A DNA stretch of 58,109 nt, from assembly GCF_000220565.1 (NCBI RefSeq), contig NZ_AFPM01000170.1, positions 1 through 58,109 on the forward strand, read 5' to 3'. The position numbers and the translations under genes are program-made. The notes under the pieces are model-generated. The model was not told the DNA's origin. It made no database searches and was given only the letters and a program-made list of their open reading frames with translations. How positions within the stretch are numbered: the first letter of the stretch is position 1; each line of letters opens with the position of its first letter. Shown here in pieces: positions 7,862 through 18,798 of this stretch. The stretch comes from Oceanicola sp. S124 (lineage in GTDB: Bacteria; Pseudomonadota; Alphaproteobacteria; Rhodobacterales; Rhodobacteraceae).

Positions 7862-9776
7862 TCAGGCCGAGGGTTCCGGCTCCATCCCGCCGGGCTTCGG
7901 CTTCGGCTTGGTCTTCGGGATCGCCGCGACCGAGGGGGCCGAGCCCGCATCGGGCTTGTCGTCCTCGTCCGGGTCAGCGTGGGGCGGCTCGCCCCGGATC
8001 ACCCGTTCGATCTCGGCGCCGGTCAGGGTCTCGTATTCCAGCAGGCCCTGGGCCAGCCGTTCCCATTCCTCGTTGCGCTCGGTCAGGATGCGGCGGGCTT
8101 CCTGGTAGCCCTCGTCGATGATCCGCTTGACCTCGGTCTCGATCAGCTCCTTGGTCTGGGCCGAGATCGAGAAGCCACCGGCACCGCCACCGCGGAAGGC
8201 CTCTGCGGCCTCCTGGTAATCGATGTTGCCGACCTTGTCGGACATACCCCACCGCATGACCATCGCACGCGCCAGGTTGGAGGCCTGCATGATGTCGCCC
8301 GAGGGGCCATTCGACACATGCTCTTCGCCGTACTTGATGATCTCGGCGGCCTTGCCGGCCATGGTCATCGCGATCTTCTCTTCCAGCTCGTCCTTGAAGT
8401 AGTTCAGCTGGTCCATTTCCGGCAGCGACATCACCATGCCCAGGGCCTGGCCGCGGGGGATGATGGTGGCCTTGTAGACCGGATCGCACTTGGGCAGCGT
8501 CAGGCCGACGATAGCGTGGCCGGCCTCGTGGTAGGCGGTCATTTCCTTCTGCGCCGGAGTCATCACCATGGAGCGGCGTTCCGCGCCCATCATGATCTTG
8601 TCCTTGGCGTTCTCGAAATCGACCATGGTCACGAAGCGGCGACCGACACGGGCAGCCATGAGGGCGGCCTCGTTCACCAGGTTGGCGAGGTCGGCACCCG
8701 AGAAGCCGGGGCTGCCGCGCGCGATGATGCGCAGGTCGACATCAGGGCCCAGCGGGGTTTTCCGGGCATGCACGCCCAGGATCTTCTCGCGGCCCTTGAT
8801 GTCGGGGTTCGGCACCGTGACCTGACGGTCAAAGCGGCCCGGACGCAGCAGCGCGGGGTCCAGCACGTCGCGCCGGTTGGTCGCGGCGACGATGATCACG
8901 CCCTCGTTGGCCTCGAAACCGTCCATCTCGACCAGCAGCTGGTTGAGGGTCTGCTCGCGCTCGTCGTTGCCGCCGCCGTAGCCCGCGCCACGATGGCGCC
9001 CGACGGCGTCGATCTCGTCGATGAAGACGATGCAGGGGGCATTCTTCTTGGCCTGCTCGAACATGTCGCGGACGCGGCTTGCGCCCACACCGACGAACAT
9101 TTCCACGAAGTCGGAACCCGAGATGGTGAAGAAGGGCACGCCCGCCTCACCCGCGATGGCGCGGGCCAGCAGCGTCTTACCCGTGCCCGGAGGGCCCACC
9201 AGCAGCGCACCCTTGGGGATCTTGCCGCCGAGACGGCTGAACTTCTGCGGGTTGCGCAGGAATTCGACGATCTCTTCCAGTTCTTCCTTGGCCTCGTCGA
9301 TGCCTGCGACATCGTCGAAGGTCACGCGGCCCTGCTTTTCCGTCAGCAGCTTGGCACGGGACTTGCCAAAGCCCATGGCCCCGCCCTTCCCGCCGCCCTG
9401 CATGCGGTTCATGAAATAGATCCACACGCCGATCAGCAGCAGGATCGGCAGCAGCGAGATGATGAAGGCCTGGAAGCCGTTCTCTTCCTGGCTCTTGGCT
9501 GTCACCGGGATGTTGTCGGCGATCAGCTGGCTGGTGATCTCGGCATCCGAGGGCTTGATGGTCACGTAATCCTTGCCGTCGGAACCGCGGTAGAGAACTT
9601 TTTCGCCATCCAGCGTGACGGAGGTAACGAAACCGTCATCGACCTCCTGCACGAATTGCGAATAGGGCCGGGACTGGCTCTGCAGAGCCGTGTTCGAACC
9701 GCCGAACAGGTTGAACAGCGCCACGATCAGCAGCAGCAGCACAGCCCAGAAGGCGAGGTTTTTTTGCGGTGCCCAC
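7862..9776 (-). CDS. ftsH: ATP-dependent zinc metalloprotease FtsH (one extra A near the 5' end)
   Basis: A membrane-anchored AAA+ protease that degrades misassembled membrane proteins and short-lived regulators. The N-terminal periplasmic domain lies between two membrane helices. Walker A 'GPPGTGKT' and Walker B '[11 protein letters not shown]' follow, then the second region of homology with 'RPGRFDRQV', and the zinc site 'HEAGHAIVG'. The uninterrupted frame opens only at GTG 9742, inside the first helix. The expected start is GTG 9776, with AGGGGAG just upstream, giving '[12 protein letters not shown]' as in relatives, but a run of seven A (T7 at 9759-9765 on the plus strand) where six are expected throws it out of frame. 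The C-terminus is Pro/Lys/Glu-rich. The gene follows tilS in the same direction. Confidence 0.93.
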
Positions 9777-9812
9777 GAAAGGTCTCCCCTAGATCTTACT
9801 CGTCATGCGCCT

Positions 9813-9840
9813 AGCATAAGGGCGTCCGGGATTAAATAAG
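9813..9840 (-). promoter_or_regulatory. Possible ftsH promoter
   Basis: On the minus strand CTTATT (9840-9835), 16 bases, and TATGCT (9818-9813) could serve as -35 and -10. The -10 is good and the -35 weak. It lies in the short gap after tilS and would give a leader of about 30 bases to GTG 9776. Confidence 0.3.
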
Positions 9841-9856
9841 CTTGATCGCCGCGGGT

Positions 9857-11125
9857 TCAATGCGCCAGCAGAGCGGCGTGAAAGGCGTCCTCGTCCCGGG
9901 TCAGCTCGGCGGCCCATCCACGGCCGTAGCCCGCATGGGGCGCAGAGAGCAGCCTATCACCCAGCCAGACCGAAGGATAGCCCAGCAGGGACCTGTAGGG
10001 CAGCCCGCCGCCCCGCCAGTCGGCGCATTGGGCAAGGCCCGCCTCGCCCAGGGCACGCACCTCCGCGCCGGCCTCGACCAGCGCGCCAGCGCCGGGCGGT
10101 CGCAGGCGCCAGCGGCCATCCCACAGCTCTGCCGGGCCGCAACAGGCGCTCTCGACAGCCGAGAACTCCCGGCTGACGCGAATCTCCCGCGGGGTGACCA
10201 AGACCAGGCAGCCATGCAGCGTCATGCCGGTGCCCGAACGCACCGCCTCCAGCGCCAGCGCAAGGGTGCGGCGACGCGGCGGGTAGTCGCTGCCCGAGAC
10301 CCAGAGCAGCGCCTGCGAGAGGATCCGCCGGGCGATCTCGGGTTGCAGCACCCGGAAGCCCGCGCGCGACAGCACGAGGTCACCGGCCTCAGCGCTGACC
10401 AGCCGCTGCGCCTCAGAAAAGGCGTACCAGCCCAGGGTCGAGCGGACCGAGGCGAGGTTACGGGCGGTGTCGGCAATGGCCTGGGTGGTCACCCCGAGCG
10501 GCGCGAGGGCCGCAAGCGCCTGGCGGGCCCGGACCCTCTCGAACCGGGTGTCCTCGTTGGAGGGGTCGTCGATCCAGCTTGCCCCGCGCCCGGTCAGATA
10601 GGCGCGCAGGCAACTGCGGCGCGCCTCCAGCAGCGGGCGGACAAAGGTTACCGGGCCAATGCGGCGGCGCACCGCCATCCCCGACAGCCCGTCCACCCCC
10701 GAGGCGCGGGACAGGCGCATCAGGAAGGTCTCGGCCTGGTCGTCGGCGGTATGTCCAAGCGCCACCTGGCGGATGCCATGCCCGCGCGCCCAGGCACCAA
10801 GCAGGTCGTAGCGCGCCCGCCGGGCCTGGTCCTGCAGGTTGCCCTCGCCCTGCCAGCCCTCCCAGCGAAGCACCTCGTGCGGCACACCGAGAGTAGCGGC
10901 GTGCCGCCCGACCATGGCGGCCTCCTCTGCGGCTTCGGGGCGCAGGCCGTGATCGACGGTGACGGCGCGCAGGGTCAGGTCACTGCCCTGGACGATCTCG
11001 GCCATCAGGTAGAGCAGCGCCAGAGAGTCCCCGCCGCCCGAAACCGCCAGGCCGATTTCCTCGGCCGGACCGGGCAGGAAATGCCCGGCCACGATCTCGG
11101 ACAGGAGGGAAGAGGAGGAGGTCAT
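9857..11125 (-). CDS. tilS: tRNA(Ile)-lysidine synthetase TilS
   Basis: A 422-residue N-type ATP pyrophosphatase. The PP-loop 'SGGGDS' is at residues 29-34, followed by 'AVTVDHGLRPEAAEEA' and 'VALGHTADDQAETFLMRL', the adenylation motif typical of TilS. The enzyme converts C34 of the tRNA(Ile2) CAU anticodon to lysidine so that it reads AUA codons, and is essential. The C-terminal half is the less conserved substrate-binding part. It lies 14 bases downstream of cpoB and upstream of ftsH, a standard order in Rhodobacterales. Confidence 0.95.
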   Translation of the reverse strand: MTSSSSLLSEIVAGHFLPGPAEEIGLAVSGGGDSLALLYLMAEIVQGSDLTLRAVTVDHGLRPEAAEEAAMVGRHAATLGVPHEVLRWEGWQGEGNLQDQARRARYDLLGAWARGHGIRQVALGHTADDQAETFLMRLSRASGVDGLSGMAVRRRIGPVTFVRPLLEARRSCLRAYLTGRGASWIDDPSNEDTRFERVRARQALAALAPLGVTTQAIADTARNLASVRSTLGWYAFSEAQRLVSAEAGDLVLSRAGFRVLQPEIARRILSQALLWVSGSDYPPRRRTLALALEAVRSGTGMTLHGCLVLVTPREIRVSREFSAVESACCGPAELWDGRWRLRPPGAGALVEAGAEVRALGEAGLAQCADWRGGGLPYRSLLGYPSVWLGDRLLSAPHAGYGRGWAAELTRDEDAFHAALLAH

Positions 11126-11139
11126 CGCGGTCTAGGCGG

Positions 11140-12042
11140 TCAGCTGCACCCCTGGCCGATGCGCGCCTGTGCGGCCTGGCTGGCCCAGTCCGAAGCGGGG
11201 AAGCGGTTGCCGACCTCGCCAAGGGTCACGCAGGATTCCGACTGCTGGCCAAGCTTGCCCAGCAAGACGCCCAGCCGATAGAGCGATTCCGGCGCCGTGT
11301 CGCCCTTCGGCGCGGCCGAGAAGGCATCCAGGTAGGCTCGGGCGGCGGTCTTCACGTCACCCTGCCCCTCCAGTGCCCGGCCCCGGCCCAGGTCGGCGGC
11401 GGGCGACAGCGGGCTGCCCGGGTAGGTCGCCTTGAAGGTCTCGTAGGCGGTCAGGGCGCCGGTGAAATCGCTCTGCGCCAGCTTGTCGGCGGCAGCCTGG
11501 AAATCGGCCTGTTCGCTGATCGCCAGCTGCGGGGCGCTGCCCCCCTCGACCGGGGCCGAAGGCAGCGGCGCGGCGCTGGTGAGGCCGCCGGACTGCTGCG
11601 GCAGCGTGCCGCCGCCCAGGGTGCTGGTCTCGCCCAGCTTGCTGAGATCGCCGCCTTCCAGCTCGACCAGGCGGAACTCCAGGTCCGAGATGCGGTTGGT
11701 GCCGTCGCTGACCACGCGGTCGATGCGGTGCTCAAGCTCTTCGGTATGGGAAATCAGGCGGCGCATCTCGGCCTCGATGGCATTGACGCGGTCAAGCTGG
11801 CTGCCGCCCGTCGCCAGTTGCGACGGCGCGCCGGTGGTCGAGAGCTCTCGCTTCAGCCCCTGGATCTCGACGTTCAGCACCGTCAGCTGCTGGCGGATGT
11901 CGGCCAGCGTGGCGGCCTGATCCTGCGCGACGGCGGGCTGGCTCAGCGGCGCGGCAAGCAGCATCAGGGCCAGGCTGCAGCCTGCGGCCAGCCGGGTCAT
12001 GCGGCGCGGCAGACCCGCCCCGGAGGTCATCAGAATTCGCAT
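11140..12042 (-). CDS. cpoB: Tol-Pal periplasmic coordinator CpoB (YbgF)
   Basis: A 300-residue secreted protein. The signal peptide ends at about 'QPAVAQDQ' near residue 40 (an inner ATG at about residue 15 is an alternative start). A coiled-coil trimer region follows ('LADIRQQLTVLNVEIQGLKREL' and 'IEAEMRRLISHTEELEHRID'), then tetratricopeptide repeats from about residue 180 ('DFTGALTAYETFKATYPGSPLSPAADLGRGRALEGQGD'). CpoB links outer-membrane constriction by Tol-Pal with septal peptidoglycan synthesis. It ends the tolQRAB-pal-cpoB cluster. Confidence 0.93.
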   Translation of the reverse strand: MRILMTSGAGLPRRMTRLAAGCSLALMLLAAPLSQPAVAQDQAATLADIRQQLTVLNVEIQGLKRELSTTGAPSQLATGGSQLDRVNAIEAEMRRLISHTEELEHRIDRVVSDGTNRISDLEFRLVELEGGDLSKLGETSTLGGGTLPQQSGGLTSAAPLPSAPVEGGSAPQLAISEQADFQAAADKLAQSDFTGALTAYETFKATYPGSPLSPAADLGRGRALEGQGDVKTAARAYLDAFSAAPKGDTAPESLYRLGVLLGKLGQQSESCVTLGEVGNRFPASDWASQAAQARIGQGCS

Positions 12043-12174
12043 TCGGTCTCCCTTCGCTGCGGCCCGAGGCCGCTTCGGGCCCCGACCGGCGCCCGCGTCT
12101 CCCCGGCGCTGTCCCGGCGCCCAAGAGGGGTCATGGCTGCCGGGCGCCCGCCGAAACGGCCGCCCGGCGACGGA

Positions 12175-12696
12175 TCACATGCCCGCGCCGGCCTGCAGCA
12201 CGGTCACGGCGCGACGGTTCTTGGCGTAGCAGGCCTCTTCCGAGCAGATCTCGATCGGGCGCTCCTTGCCGTAGCTGATGGTGCTCAGGCGGTAGTCCGG
12301 CACGCCCTGGGCAACCAGGTAGTCCTTGACCGCATTGGCCCGGCGCGCGCCGAGGGCAAGGTTGTACTCGCGCGTGCCCTGTTCGTCCGCATGGCCTTCG
12401 ATGCGGGCCTGGTAGTCGCGGTTGGCGATCAGCCAGCGGGCCTGTTGATCAAGGGTCAGCCGGGCTTCGGGGTTCAGGGTCGACTGGTCGACGTAGAACA
12501 GGACCCGGTCGCCCACGCTCTGCTGGAAATAGGCCGGCGAGGCCGGATCCGAGGCCGTCCCGGTGCCGGCGCCACCGGCACCGGCGCCGTTGAGGTTGGT
12601 CACGTTGTCGAAACGGTTGGGGCTCATCGAACTGCAGCCCGCCAGACCGAGTCCGAGGGTGGCGGAAAGAAGGATGGCTTTTGCCAGGTAGGTCAT
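12175..12696 (-). CDS. pal: Peptidoglycan-associated lipoprotein Pal
   Basis: A 173-residue outer-membrane lipoprotein. The lipobox 'LAGC' puts the lipidated cysteine at residue 21. The OmpA-like peptidoglycan-binding domain covers roughly residues 65-170 and includes 'ARIEGHADEQGTREYNLALGARRANAVKDYLVAQG', with the conserved Asp and Arg that contact diaminopimelate. Pal anchors the outer membrane to the cell wall and is recruited to the septum by TolB/TolA. A gap of about 110 bases separates it from tolB, and ATAGTA at 12727-12732 (TACTAT on the minus strand) may be part of a weak internal promoter. Confidence 0.96.
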   Translation of the reverse strand: MTYLAKAILLSATLGLGLAGCSSMSPNRFDNVTNLNGAGAGGAGTGTASDPASPAYFQQSVGDRVLFYVDQSTLNPEARLTLDQQARWLIANRDYQARIEGHADEQGTREYNLALGARRANAVKDYLVAQGVPDYRLSTISYGKERPIEICSEEACYAKNRRAVTVLQAGAGM

Positions 12697-12807
12697 GCGG
12701 AAGGCCTCATATGTTGGTTTGAACCTATAGTATCCAGAGCGCGGCGGGCAAGCACGGCTCGGCGCGCACCGGTGGGCAGATCCCCGGGCAAGTGATGCCC
12801 GGGCGCG

Positions 12808-14145
12808 TCACTGCAGCGGGCCCCAGGCGGGATCCGAGGCGCCGGAGGGCGTATCGACCCGCTTCAGGTTCCGGCCCGTGATATCGACGGTGTAAAGCGA
12901 CGAGGCGCCCTGCTCGCCCTGGGTCTCGCGGGCGAACATGATCACCCGTCCGTTCGGCGACCAGCTGGGCCCCTCGTCGAGGAACGAGGCGGTCAGCAGG
13001 CGCTCGCCCGAGCCGTCGGTGCGCATCACGCCGATGTGGAAGCGCCCCTTGGACTGCTTGGTGAAGGCCACCAGGTCACCGCGCGGCGACCAGACCGGGG
13101 TGCCGTAGCGCCCCTCGCCGAAGGAGATCCGCTGCGCCTCGCCGCCCGTCGCGGGCATGATGTAAAGCTGCTGCGTCCCAGACCGGTCGCTTTCGAAGAC
13201 GATGCGCGACCCATCGGGCGAGAAGCTGGGCGCGGTCTCGATCGAGGCGGCATCGGTCAGCCGCACGCTCTGTCCGGTGGCCAGGTCCATGCGGTAGATG
13301 TCGGTATTGCTGCCTTGGGTCAGCGAATAGATCACGGTGCGGCCATCGGGCGCGAACCGCGGCGAGAAGGCCATGTCGCCCGACCCGGTGTCCAGCACCC
13401 GCCGCCCGACCGAGGCCACGTCCAGCACGTAGATCTGCGGCCGCCCGGTCTCGTAGCTGGTATAGAGCACCCGGTCGCCCGTGGGCGAGAAGCGCGGCGC
13501 CAGCACGATCGAAGAGCTGTCAGTCAGGAACTGCGCATTGGCGCCGTCGTAGTCCATGATCGCCAGCCGCTTGCGGCGGGCATCCTTGGGGCCGTCCTCG
13601 GCAACGAAGACCGCGCGGCTGTCGAAATAGGGATCCTCGCCGGTGATGCGGGAATAGACGGCATCGGCGACCTTGTGGGCCATGCGGCGCCAGCCGGCCT
13701 CGGTGCCCGTGAACTGCAGGCCCGCGCCCATCTCCTGCCCCGCGAAGACATCATGCAGGCGGAACTTCACGTTGACCTGCCCCCCCTGCACCGACACCGC
13801 GCCGGTGATCAGCGCATCGGCGTTGATCGCCTTCCAGTCGGCATATTGCACCGGGCTGGCGAAAGAGGTGATCGAGCCGATATGGGCCGAGGGCGGGATC
13901 TCGCGGAACAGGCCGGTGCCGATCAGGTCATCGACCACCACGCGGCTGATCTGGCTGGCCAGCTGCCCGGCCTCGCCGCCCTCGGGCACGAAGTTGGGCA
14001 CCGCAATGGGCATCGGTTCGATCACCCCTTCGGTGATCTCGATGCGCAGGGGACCGGATTGCGCGACGGCGGGCGCCGGAGCGGCCATCAGGCCGGCAAG
14101 CGCCACGCAGAGGGCGGGAAGAATGGGAAGGGCAAGATGTCTCAT
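12808..14145 (-). CDS. tolB: Tol-Pal translocation protein TolB
   Basis: A 445-residue periplasmic protein with the signal peptide '[20 protein letters not shown]...AVAQ'. An N-terminal D1 domain ('[19 protein letters not shown]') is followed by a six-bladed WD40-like propeller with repeats such as '[26 protein letters not shown]', '[19 protein letters not shown]' and '[19 protein letters not shown]'. TolB shuttles between Pal and TolA. The start at 14145 is chosen because its ATG overlaps the tolA stop by one base, indicating translational coupling. Confidence 0.96.
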   Translation of the reverse strand: MRHLALPILPALCVALAGLMAAPAPAVAQSGPLRIEITEGVIEPMPIAVPNFVPEGGEAGQLASQISRVVVDDLIGTGLFREIPPSAHIGSITSFASPVQYADWKAINADALITGAVSVQGGQVNVKFRLHDVFAGQEMGAGLQFTGTEAGWRRMAHKVADAVYSRITGEDPYFDSRAVFVAEDGPKDARRKRLAIMDYDGANAQFLTDSSSIVLAPRFSPTGDRVLYTSYETGRPQIYVLDVASVGRRVLDTGSGDMAFSPRFAPDGRTVIYSLTQGSNTDIYRMDLATGQSVRLTDAASIETAPSFSPDGSRIVFESDRSGTQQLYIMPATGGEAQRISFGEGRYGTPVWSPRGDLVAFTKQSKGRFHIGVMRTDGSGERLLTASFLDEGPSWSPNGRVIMFARETQGEQGASSLYTVDITGRNLKRVDTPSGASDPAWGPLQ

Positions 14146-15302
14146 CACAGGTTCCGCATGTTCTCCGGGTTGAATGTCATTTCGATGTCGCGCCACTGGT
14201 CGTATTTCTCCTGCGGCAGCTTGAAGCCGCCGAGTTGTGCGCTGCAGCGCAGGACTGCCCGCCGCGCCGCGTCGAAGGCCGACCGCTGGGCCGAGGCATC
14301 GCCGCCGCGCGCGCTGACCATTTCCAATGTAGACTGCTGCACCTGTCCGTCACGGTCGAGGGAAAAGGACAGCGTCACCACCACCTGTGCCGCCGGTGAT
14401 CCCGGATCGACCACCCAGCAGTTCTGCACGGCCAGCCGCAGGCCCTCGCGCTCGCTCGCCGAGAGCGGCGGGCCGGCGGGACGCGGCGTTTCGGCAGGTT
14501 CACCGCCGCCGAGCGCTTCGGACAACGCCTGGTCGATGGCATCGTTGTTCTGCTGCGGCTCGGGCTCCGGGTTAGGCTGCTGCGCGGCCTGCTGGCGTGG
14601 CGTTTCCGGGGCCTCTGCGGGCTCGGGCGCCTCGGCGACGCGCTGCGGACGGGTTTTGGGGCGCACGGAAGAGGTCGGCGCCCCCGAGGGCCGGTCGGCC
14701 TCGGTCACGATCTCGGTGGTGCTTTCCTCGGGCGCAGCCGGGGGCTGCTCGTCCTGCTGCACCTCGGCGGGCTCGTCCGAGGGCACGACCTCGGGACGGG
14801 TCTCGACATCCACGGCCACGTCTTCCTCGGGCCGCTGCACCGGCTCGGGCGCGACACGGGGCGCCGCCTCGGGGCTGGGCGGCAGGTCGGGACGGTCGGG
14901 GCCCTGCACCTGTTCGGACGCCGGGGGCACCTGGGGTGCCTCGTCGGCGCCGGTCACCGGCGGCAGCGGCGCGGGTTCCGGTTCCGGCGCAGGTTCGGGC
15001 GCCGGTTCGGGTGCGGGCGCCGGTTCAGGCCGGGGCTGCGGCTCGGGCTCCGGCGTGGGGGCTTCGGGTTCCGGCGGCGCGGGCGCCTCGGGCTCGGGCG
15101 TGGGGGCCTCGGGCTGCGCGGTCTCGACCTCGGCGGCAGGCGACTGGCTGGCCTGCTGCAACTCGGCGAATTCCTCTGAGGTGATCAGCGTCACCGGGCT
15201 GACCTGCGCCTGCTCCGGATCGGGGGCGAACAGCCCGCCAAGGAACAGCCAGGCAATCAGCCCGACATGCGCTGTCCCGGATATGACATGACCTGCGTGC
15301 AT
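14145..15302 (-). CDS. tolA: TolA-type energy transducer
   Basis: A 385-residue inner-membrane protein. One N-terminal helix ('[14 protein letters not shown]') is followed by about 200 residues of Pro/Glu/Ala-rich repeats ('[19 protein letters not shown]'), which span the periplasm, and a C-terminal domain ('[38 protein letters not shown]') that contacts TolB and Pal. In Escherichia coli the spanning domain is an Ala/Lys helix; here it is Pro/Glu-rich, as is common in Rhodobacterales. It transmits proton-motive force from TolQR. Confidence 0.93.
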   Translation of the reverse strand: MHAGHVISGTAHVGLIAWLFLGGLFAPDPEQAQVSPVTLITSEEFAELQQASQSPAAEVETAQPEAPTPEPEAPAPPEPEAPTPEPEPQPRPEPAPAPEPAPEPAPEPEPAPLPPVTGADEAPQVPPASEQVQGPDRPDLPPSPEAAPRVAPEPVQRPEEDVAVDVETRPEVVPSDEPAEVQQDEQPPAAPEESTTEIVTEADRPSGAPTSSVRPKTRPQRVAEAPEPAEAPETPRQQAAQQPNPEPEPQQNNDAIDQALSEALGGGEPAETPRPAGPPLSASEREGLRLAVQNCWVVDPGSPAAQVVVTLSFSLDRDGQVQQSTLEMVSARGGDASAQRSAFDAARRAVLRCSAQLGGFKLPQEKYDQWRDIEMTFNPENMRNL

Positions 15303-15311
15303 GGGCCCGGC

Positions 15312-15782
<471 letters not shown>

Positions 15783-15785
15783 GGC

Positions 15786-16481
<696 letters not shown>

Positions 16482-16540
16482 CTGTCTGCTCTGTGCTCTC
16501 GTTCTCAAGAGGGCCGTCTTTCGCGACCATTCGAGCGCGA

Positions 16541-16569
16541 ACTTAGCGCAGATCCCCGCCAAACGCCAA
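16541..16569 (-). promoter_or_regulatory. Likely tolQ promoter
   Basis: On the minus strand TTGGCG (16569-16564), 17 bases, then CTAAGT (16546-16541) resemble a sigma-70 promoter. It would give a leader of about 50 bases to tolQ. It lies between the ybgC stop and tolQ, suggesting tolQRAB-pal can be transcribed independently of ybgC and ruv. Confidence 0.45.
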
Positions 16570-16614
16570 TGACAAAGGCTTTTCGTTCCCGTGAGCGCGG
16601 GGCAGAGCCGCCGG

Positions 16615-17004
16615 TTATCCTACCGGCAATTGGCGGATAACCGCCGGAAGCCGCGTCGGAGCCCCCTGCCCGTCCAGCGCGACCAGCGTGACCTGCGCCA
16701 CGAAGAGGCGTTCTTCGCCGCGCAGCACGACCTGTTGCAGCTCGAGCCGCGCCGGGCTGACCTTGCCGAGCGAGGTTTCGACGCGCAGCAGGTCGTCGAA
16801 ACGCGCCGGGCGCAGGTAATCCGCCTCGATCCTCCGGACCGCGAAGACCGCGCCCGTTGCGTCCTTCATCTGCCGCTGGTCGATGCCGAGGTCGCGCACC
16901 CATTCGCTGCGCGCCCGCTCGATGAAACGCAGGTAGTTGGCATAATAGACGATGCCGGCAAGGTCGGTGTCTTCATAGTAGACCCGCAGATCGAATGTGT
17001 GCAT
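16615..17004 (-). CDS. ybgC: Tol-Pal system acyl-CoA thioesterase YbgC
   Basis: A 129-residue hot-dog thioesterase. The motif 'YYEDTDLAGIVYYANYLRFIERARSEW' carries the catalytic Asp and the family helix. 'FAVRRIEADYLRPARFDDLLRVET' and 'RLELQQVVLRGEERLFVAQVTLVALD' complete the fold. YbgC hydrolyses acyl-CoA or acyl-ACP thioesters and is nearly always next to tolQ; its link to Tol-Pal is through phospholipid metabolism. Confidence 0.95.
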   Translation of the reverse strand: MHTFDLRVYYEDTDLAGIVYYANYLRFIERARSEWVRDLGIDQRQMKDATGAVFAVRRIEADYLRPARFDDLLRVETSLGKVSPARLELQQVVLRGEERLFVAQVTLVALDGQGAPTRLPAVIRQLPVG

Positions 17005-17035
17005 CTCGCCCCTTCCCCGGACCGCCCGCCGGTCC

Positions 17036-17683
17036 TCAGTTGAACAGCTGCCCCGCCCGCGCCGACAGCCGCAGCGCCAGCACCGGATCCTGCGAGAAGG
17101 CGGGCAGCACCGGATCGTAGCCCGCCCGCAGCACGGCGGCGAGATCGGGACGCAGCAGCGCCGGCCCCTGCCCCTCGGCCTGCGCCAGCGCCGAGCGGCC
17201 CGCGAAGGCCGAGGGCCCCCAGAGCAGCATGGACTTCAGCATCTGCTCCATCCCCAGATCGGCGGCGGGCATCTGCGACAGCGCGCCCTGCATCCGCAGG
17301 AAGACGAACCCCGCCTTGATCGAATTGTCCTCGGCGAAACGGAAGAAGCGGTACTGGTCGGCGTCCTCGGCCTGCAGGCGGGGCACCAGCCTGTCGAGAC
17401 CGGGCACCAGCTTGTCCATGTCGGGGACATCCGCCAGCTCTTGCCAGTCCTGCATGAAGAAGATCATCAGGTTGGCGCCGAACTCGGGGTCTGTCTCGGC
17501 CATCTTGTGACCGGCGGCCAGGACCACCGTCTCCATCGCGCCCTTCAGCGGCGGCAGGCTGTCATCGGTCGCGCCGAAGACCACCGGCACGATGGGCCGC
17601 GACCAGCGGGCGAAACGGAAGGCGCCGGCGCCGTCGGTGAACAGCGCTTCGACCTCTTCGGGTGCCGGGGCGATATTGGCCAT
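17036..17683 (-). CDS. Conserved hypothetical protein between ruvB and ybgC
   Basis: A 215-residue soluble protein with no signal peptide or membrane helix. It begins 'MANIAPAPEEVEALFTDGAGAFRFARWSRPIVPVVFG' and contains 'VVLAAGHKMAETDPEFGANLMIFFMQDWQEL', rich in aromatic residues. I do not recognise a named domain. Its position in a co-directional ruv-tol run and typical high-GC codon use indicate a real gene. I recall similar proteins at this location in other Rhodobacterales, but no function. Confidence 0.75.
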   Translation of the reverse strand: MANIAPAPEEVEALFTDGAGAFRFARWSRPIVPVVFGATDDSLPPLKGAMETVVLAAGHKMAETDPEFGANLMIFFMQDWQELADVPDMDKLVPGLDRLVPRLQAEDADQYRFFRFAEDNSIKAGFVFLRMQGALSQMPAADLGMEQMLKSMLLWGPSAFAGRSALAQAEGQGPALLRPDLAAVLRAGYDPVLPAFSQDPVLALRLSARAGQLFN

Positions 17684-17712
17684 GACGTCTCCTGTCCTTG
17701 CGGTGCGCGGGG

Positions 17713-18756
17713 CTACTTGCCGAACAGGTCCGGCCCCGCCTCGGGTGCGCGGCGCGGCTCGGCGAGGCCCAGATGCCCCCAGGCCCGCGGCGCCAGCATT
17801 CGGCCGCGGGGGGTACGCTGAACCAGCGCCTGTTGCAACAGGTAGGGCTCGATCACCTCTTCCAGCGCGTCGCGACTTTCCGAAAGCGCCGCCGCCAGGG
17901 TCTCGATCCCCACCGGGCCGCCGCCGTAGCCTTCGCCGATCATCCTGAGGTAGCGCCGGTCCGCGCCATCAAGGCCCAGCTCGTCCACGCCCAGACGGGT
18001 CAGCGCCCGGTCGGCCAGTGCCCGGGAGATCGTGCCGTCGCCCTCGACCACGGCGAAATCCACCACCCGGCGCAGGAGCCGCCCGGCGATCCGGGGCGTG
18101 CCACGGGCCCGGCGGGCGATTTCCAGCGAACCGGCCGGATCGGCAGGCGCACCCAGCAGGCGGGCGTTGCGGGTGACGATCTCGTCCAGTTCTTCGATGG
18201 TGTAGAACTGCAGCCGGGTCGGGATGCCGAAGCGGTCGCGCAGCGGCGTGGTCAGCAGGCCAAGGCGCGTCGTGGCGCCGACCAGCGTGAAGGGCTGCAG
18301 CTCGATCCGCACCGTCCGGGCGGCAGGGCCCTCGCCGATCACCAGATCCAGCTCGAAGTCCTCCATCGCCGGATAGAGCACCTCTTCGACAGCGGGGTTC
18401 ATCCGGTGGATCTCGTCGATGAACAGCACGTCCCGGGCCTCGAGGTTGGTCAGGATCGCCGCCAGATCGCCCGCCTTGGCCAGCACCGGCCCCGAGGTCA
18501 TGCGGAAGTTCACCCCCAGCTCGCGCGCCATGATCTGCGCCAGCGTCGTCTTGCCGAGGCCGGGGGGCCCGTGAAACAGCGTGTGGTCCATCGCCTCGCC
18601 GCGCTGGCGGGCGGATTGGATGAAGACCTTCAGGTTGGCCCGCGCCTCGGCCTGGCCGATGAAGGCGTCCAGCTCCTGCGGGCGCAGCGCGCGGGTATCG
18701 GCGGCGGCATCCTCGGGCAGCGGGGCCGGGCGCAGGGTGGGATCGGGTTCGCTCAT
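17713..18756 (-). CDS. ruvB: Holliday junction branch migration ATPase RuvB
   Basis: A 347-residue AAA+ motor. '[35 protein letters not shown]' is the characteristic start, followed by Walker A '[12 protein letters not shown]', Walker B '[10 protein letters not shown]', sensor 1 '[20 protein letters not shown]' and a C-terminal winged helix ending '[18 protein letters not shown]'. With RuvA it drives branch migration during recombinational repair. Confidence 0.98.
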   Translation of the reverse strand: MSEPDPTLRPAPLPEDAAADTRALRPQELDAFIGQAEARANLKVFIQSARQRGEAMDHTLFHGPPGLGKTTLAQIMARELGVNFRMTSGPVLAKAGDLAAILTNLEARDVLFIDEIHRMNPAVEEVLYPAMEDFELDLVIGEGPAARTVRIELQPFTLVGATTRLGLLTTPLRDRFGIPTRLQFYTIEELDEIVTRNARLLGAPADPAGSLEIARRARGTPRIAGRLLRRVVDFAVVEGDGTISRALADRALTRLGVDELGLDGADRRYLRMIGEGYGGGPVGIETLAAALSESRDALEEVIEPYLLQQALVQRTPRGRMLAPRAWGHLGLAEPRRAPEAGPDLFGK

Positions 18757-18798
18757 GTCTCTGTCCTATCGCCCCGCGGGGCCGCGCCGCAAGACGGC

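Noticed and set aside
7826..9814. Plus-strand frame of 662 codons over ftsH
   Set aside because: It is His/Asp/Gly-rich antisense of ftsH with no family features.
13036..15291. Plus-strand frame with a Gly/Ser repeat region
   Set aside because: It is antisense of tolB and tolA. The repeats are the complement of the TolA Pro/Glu repeats, not a separate low-complexity protein.
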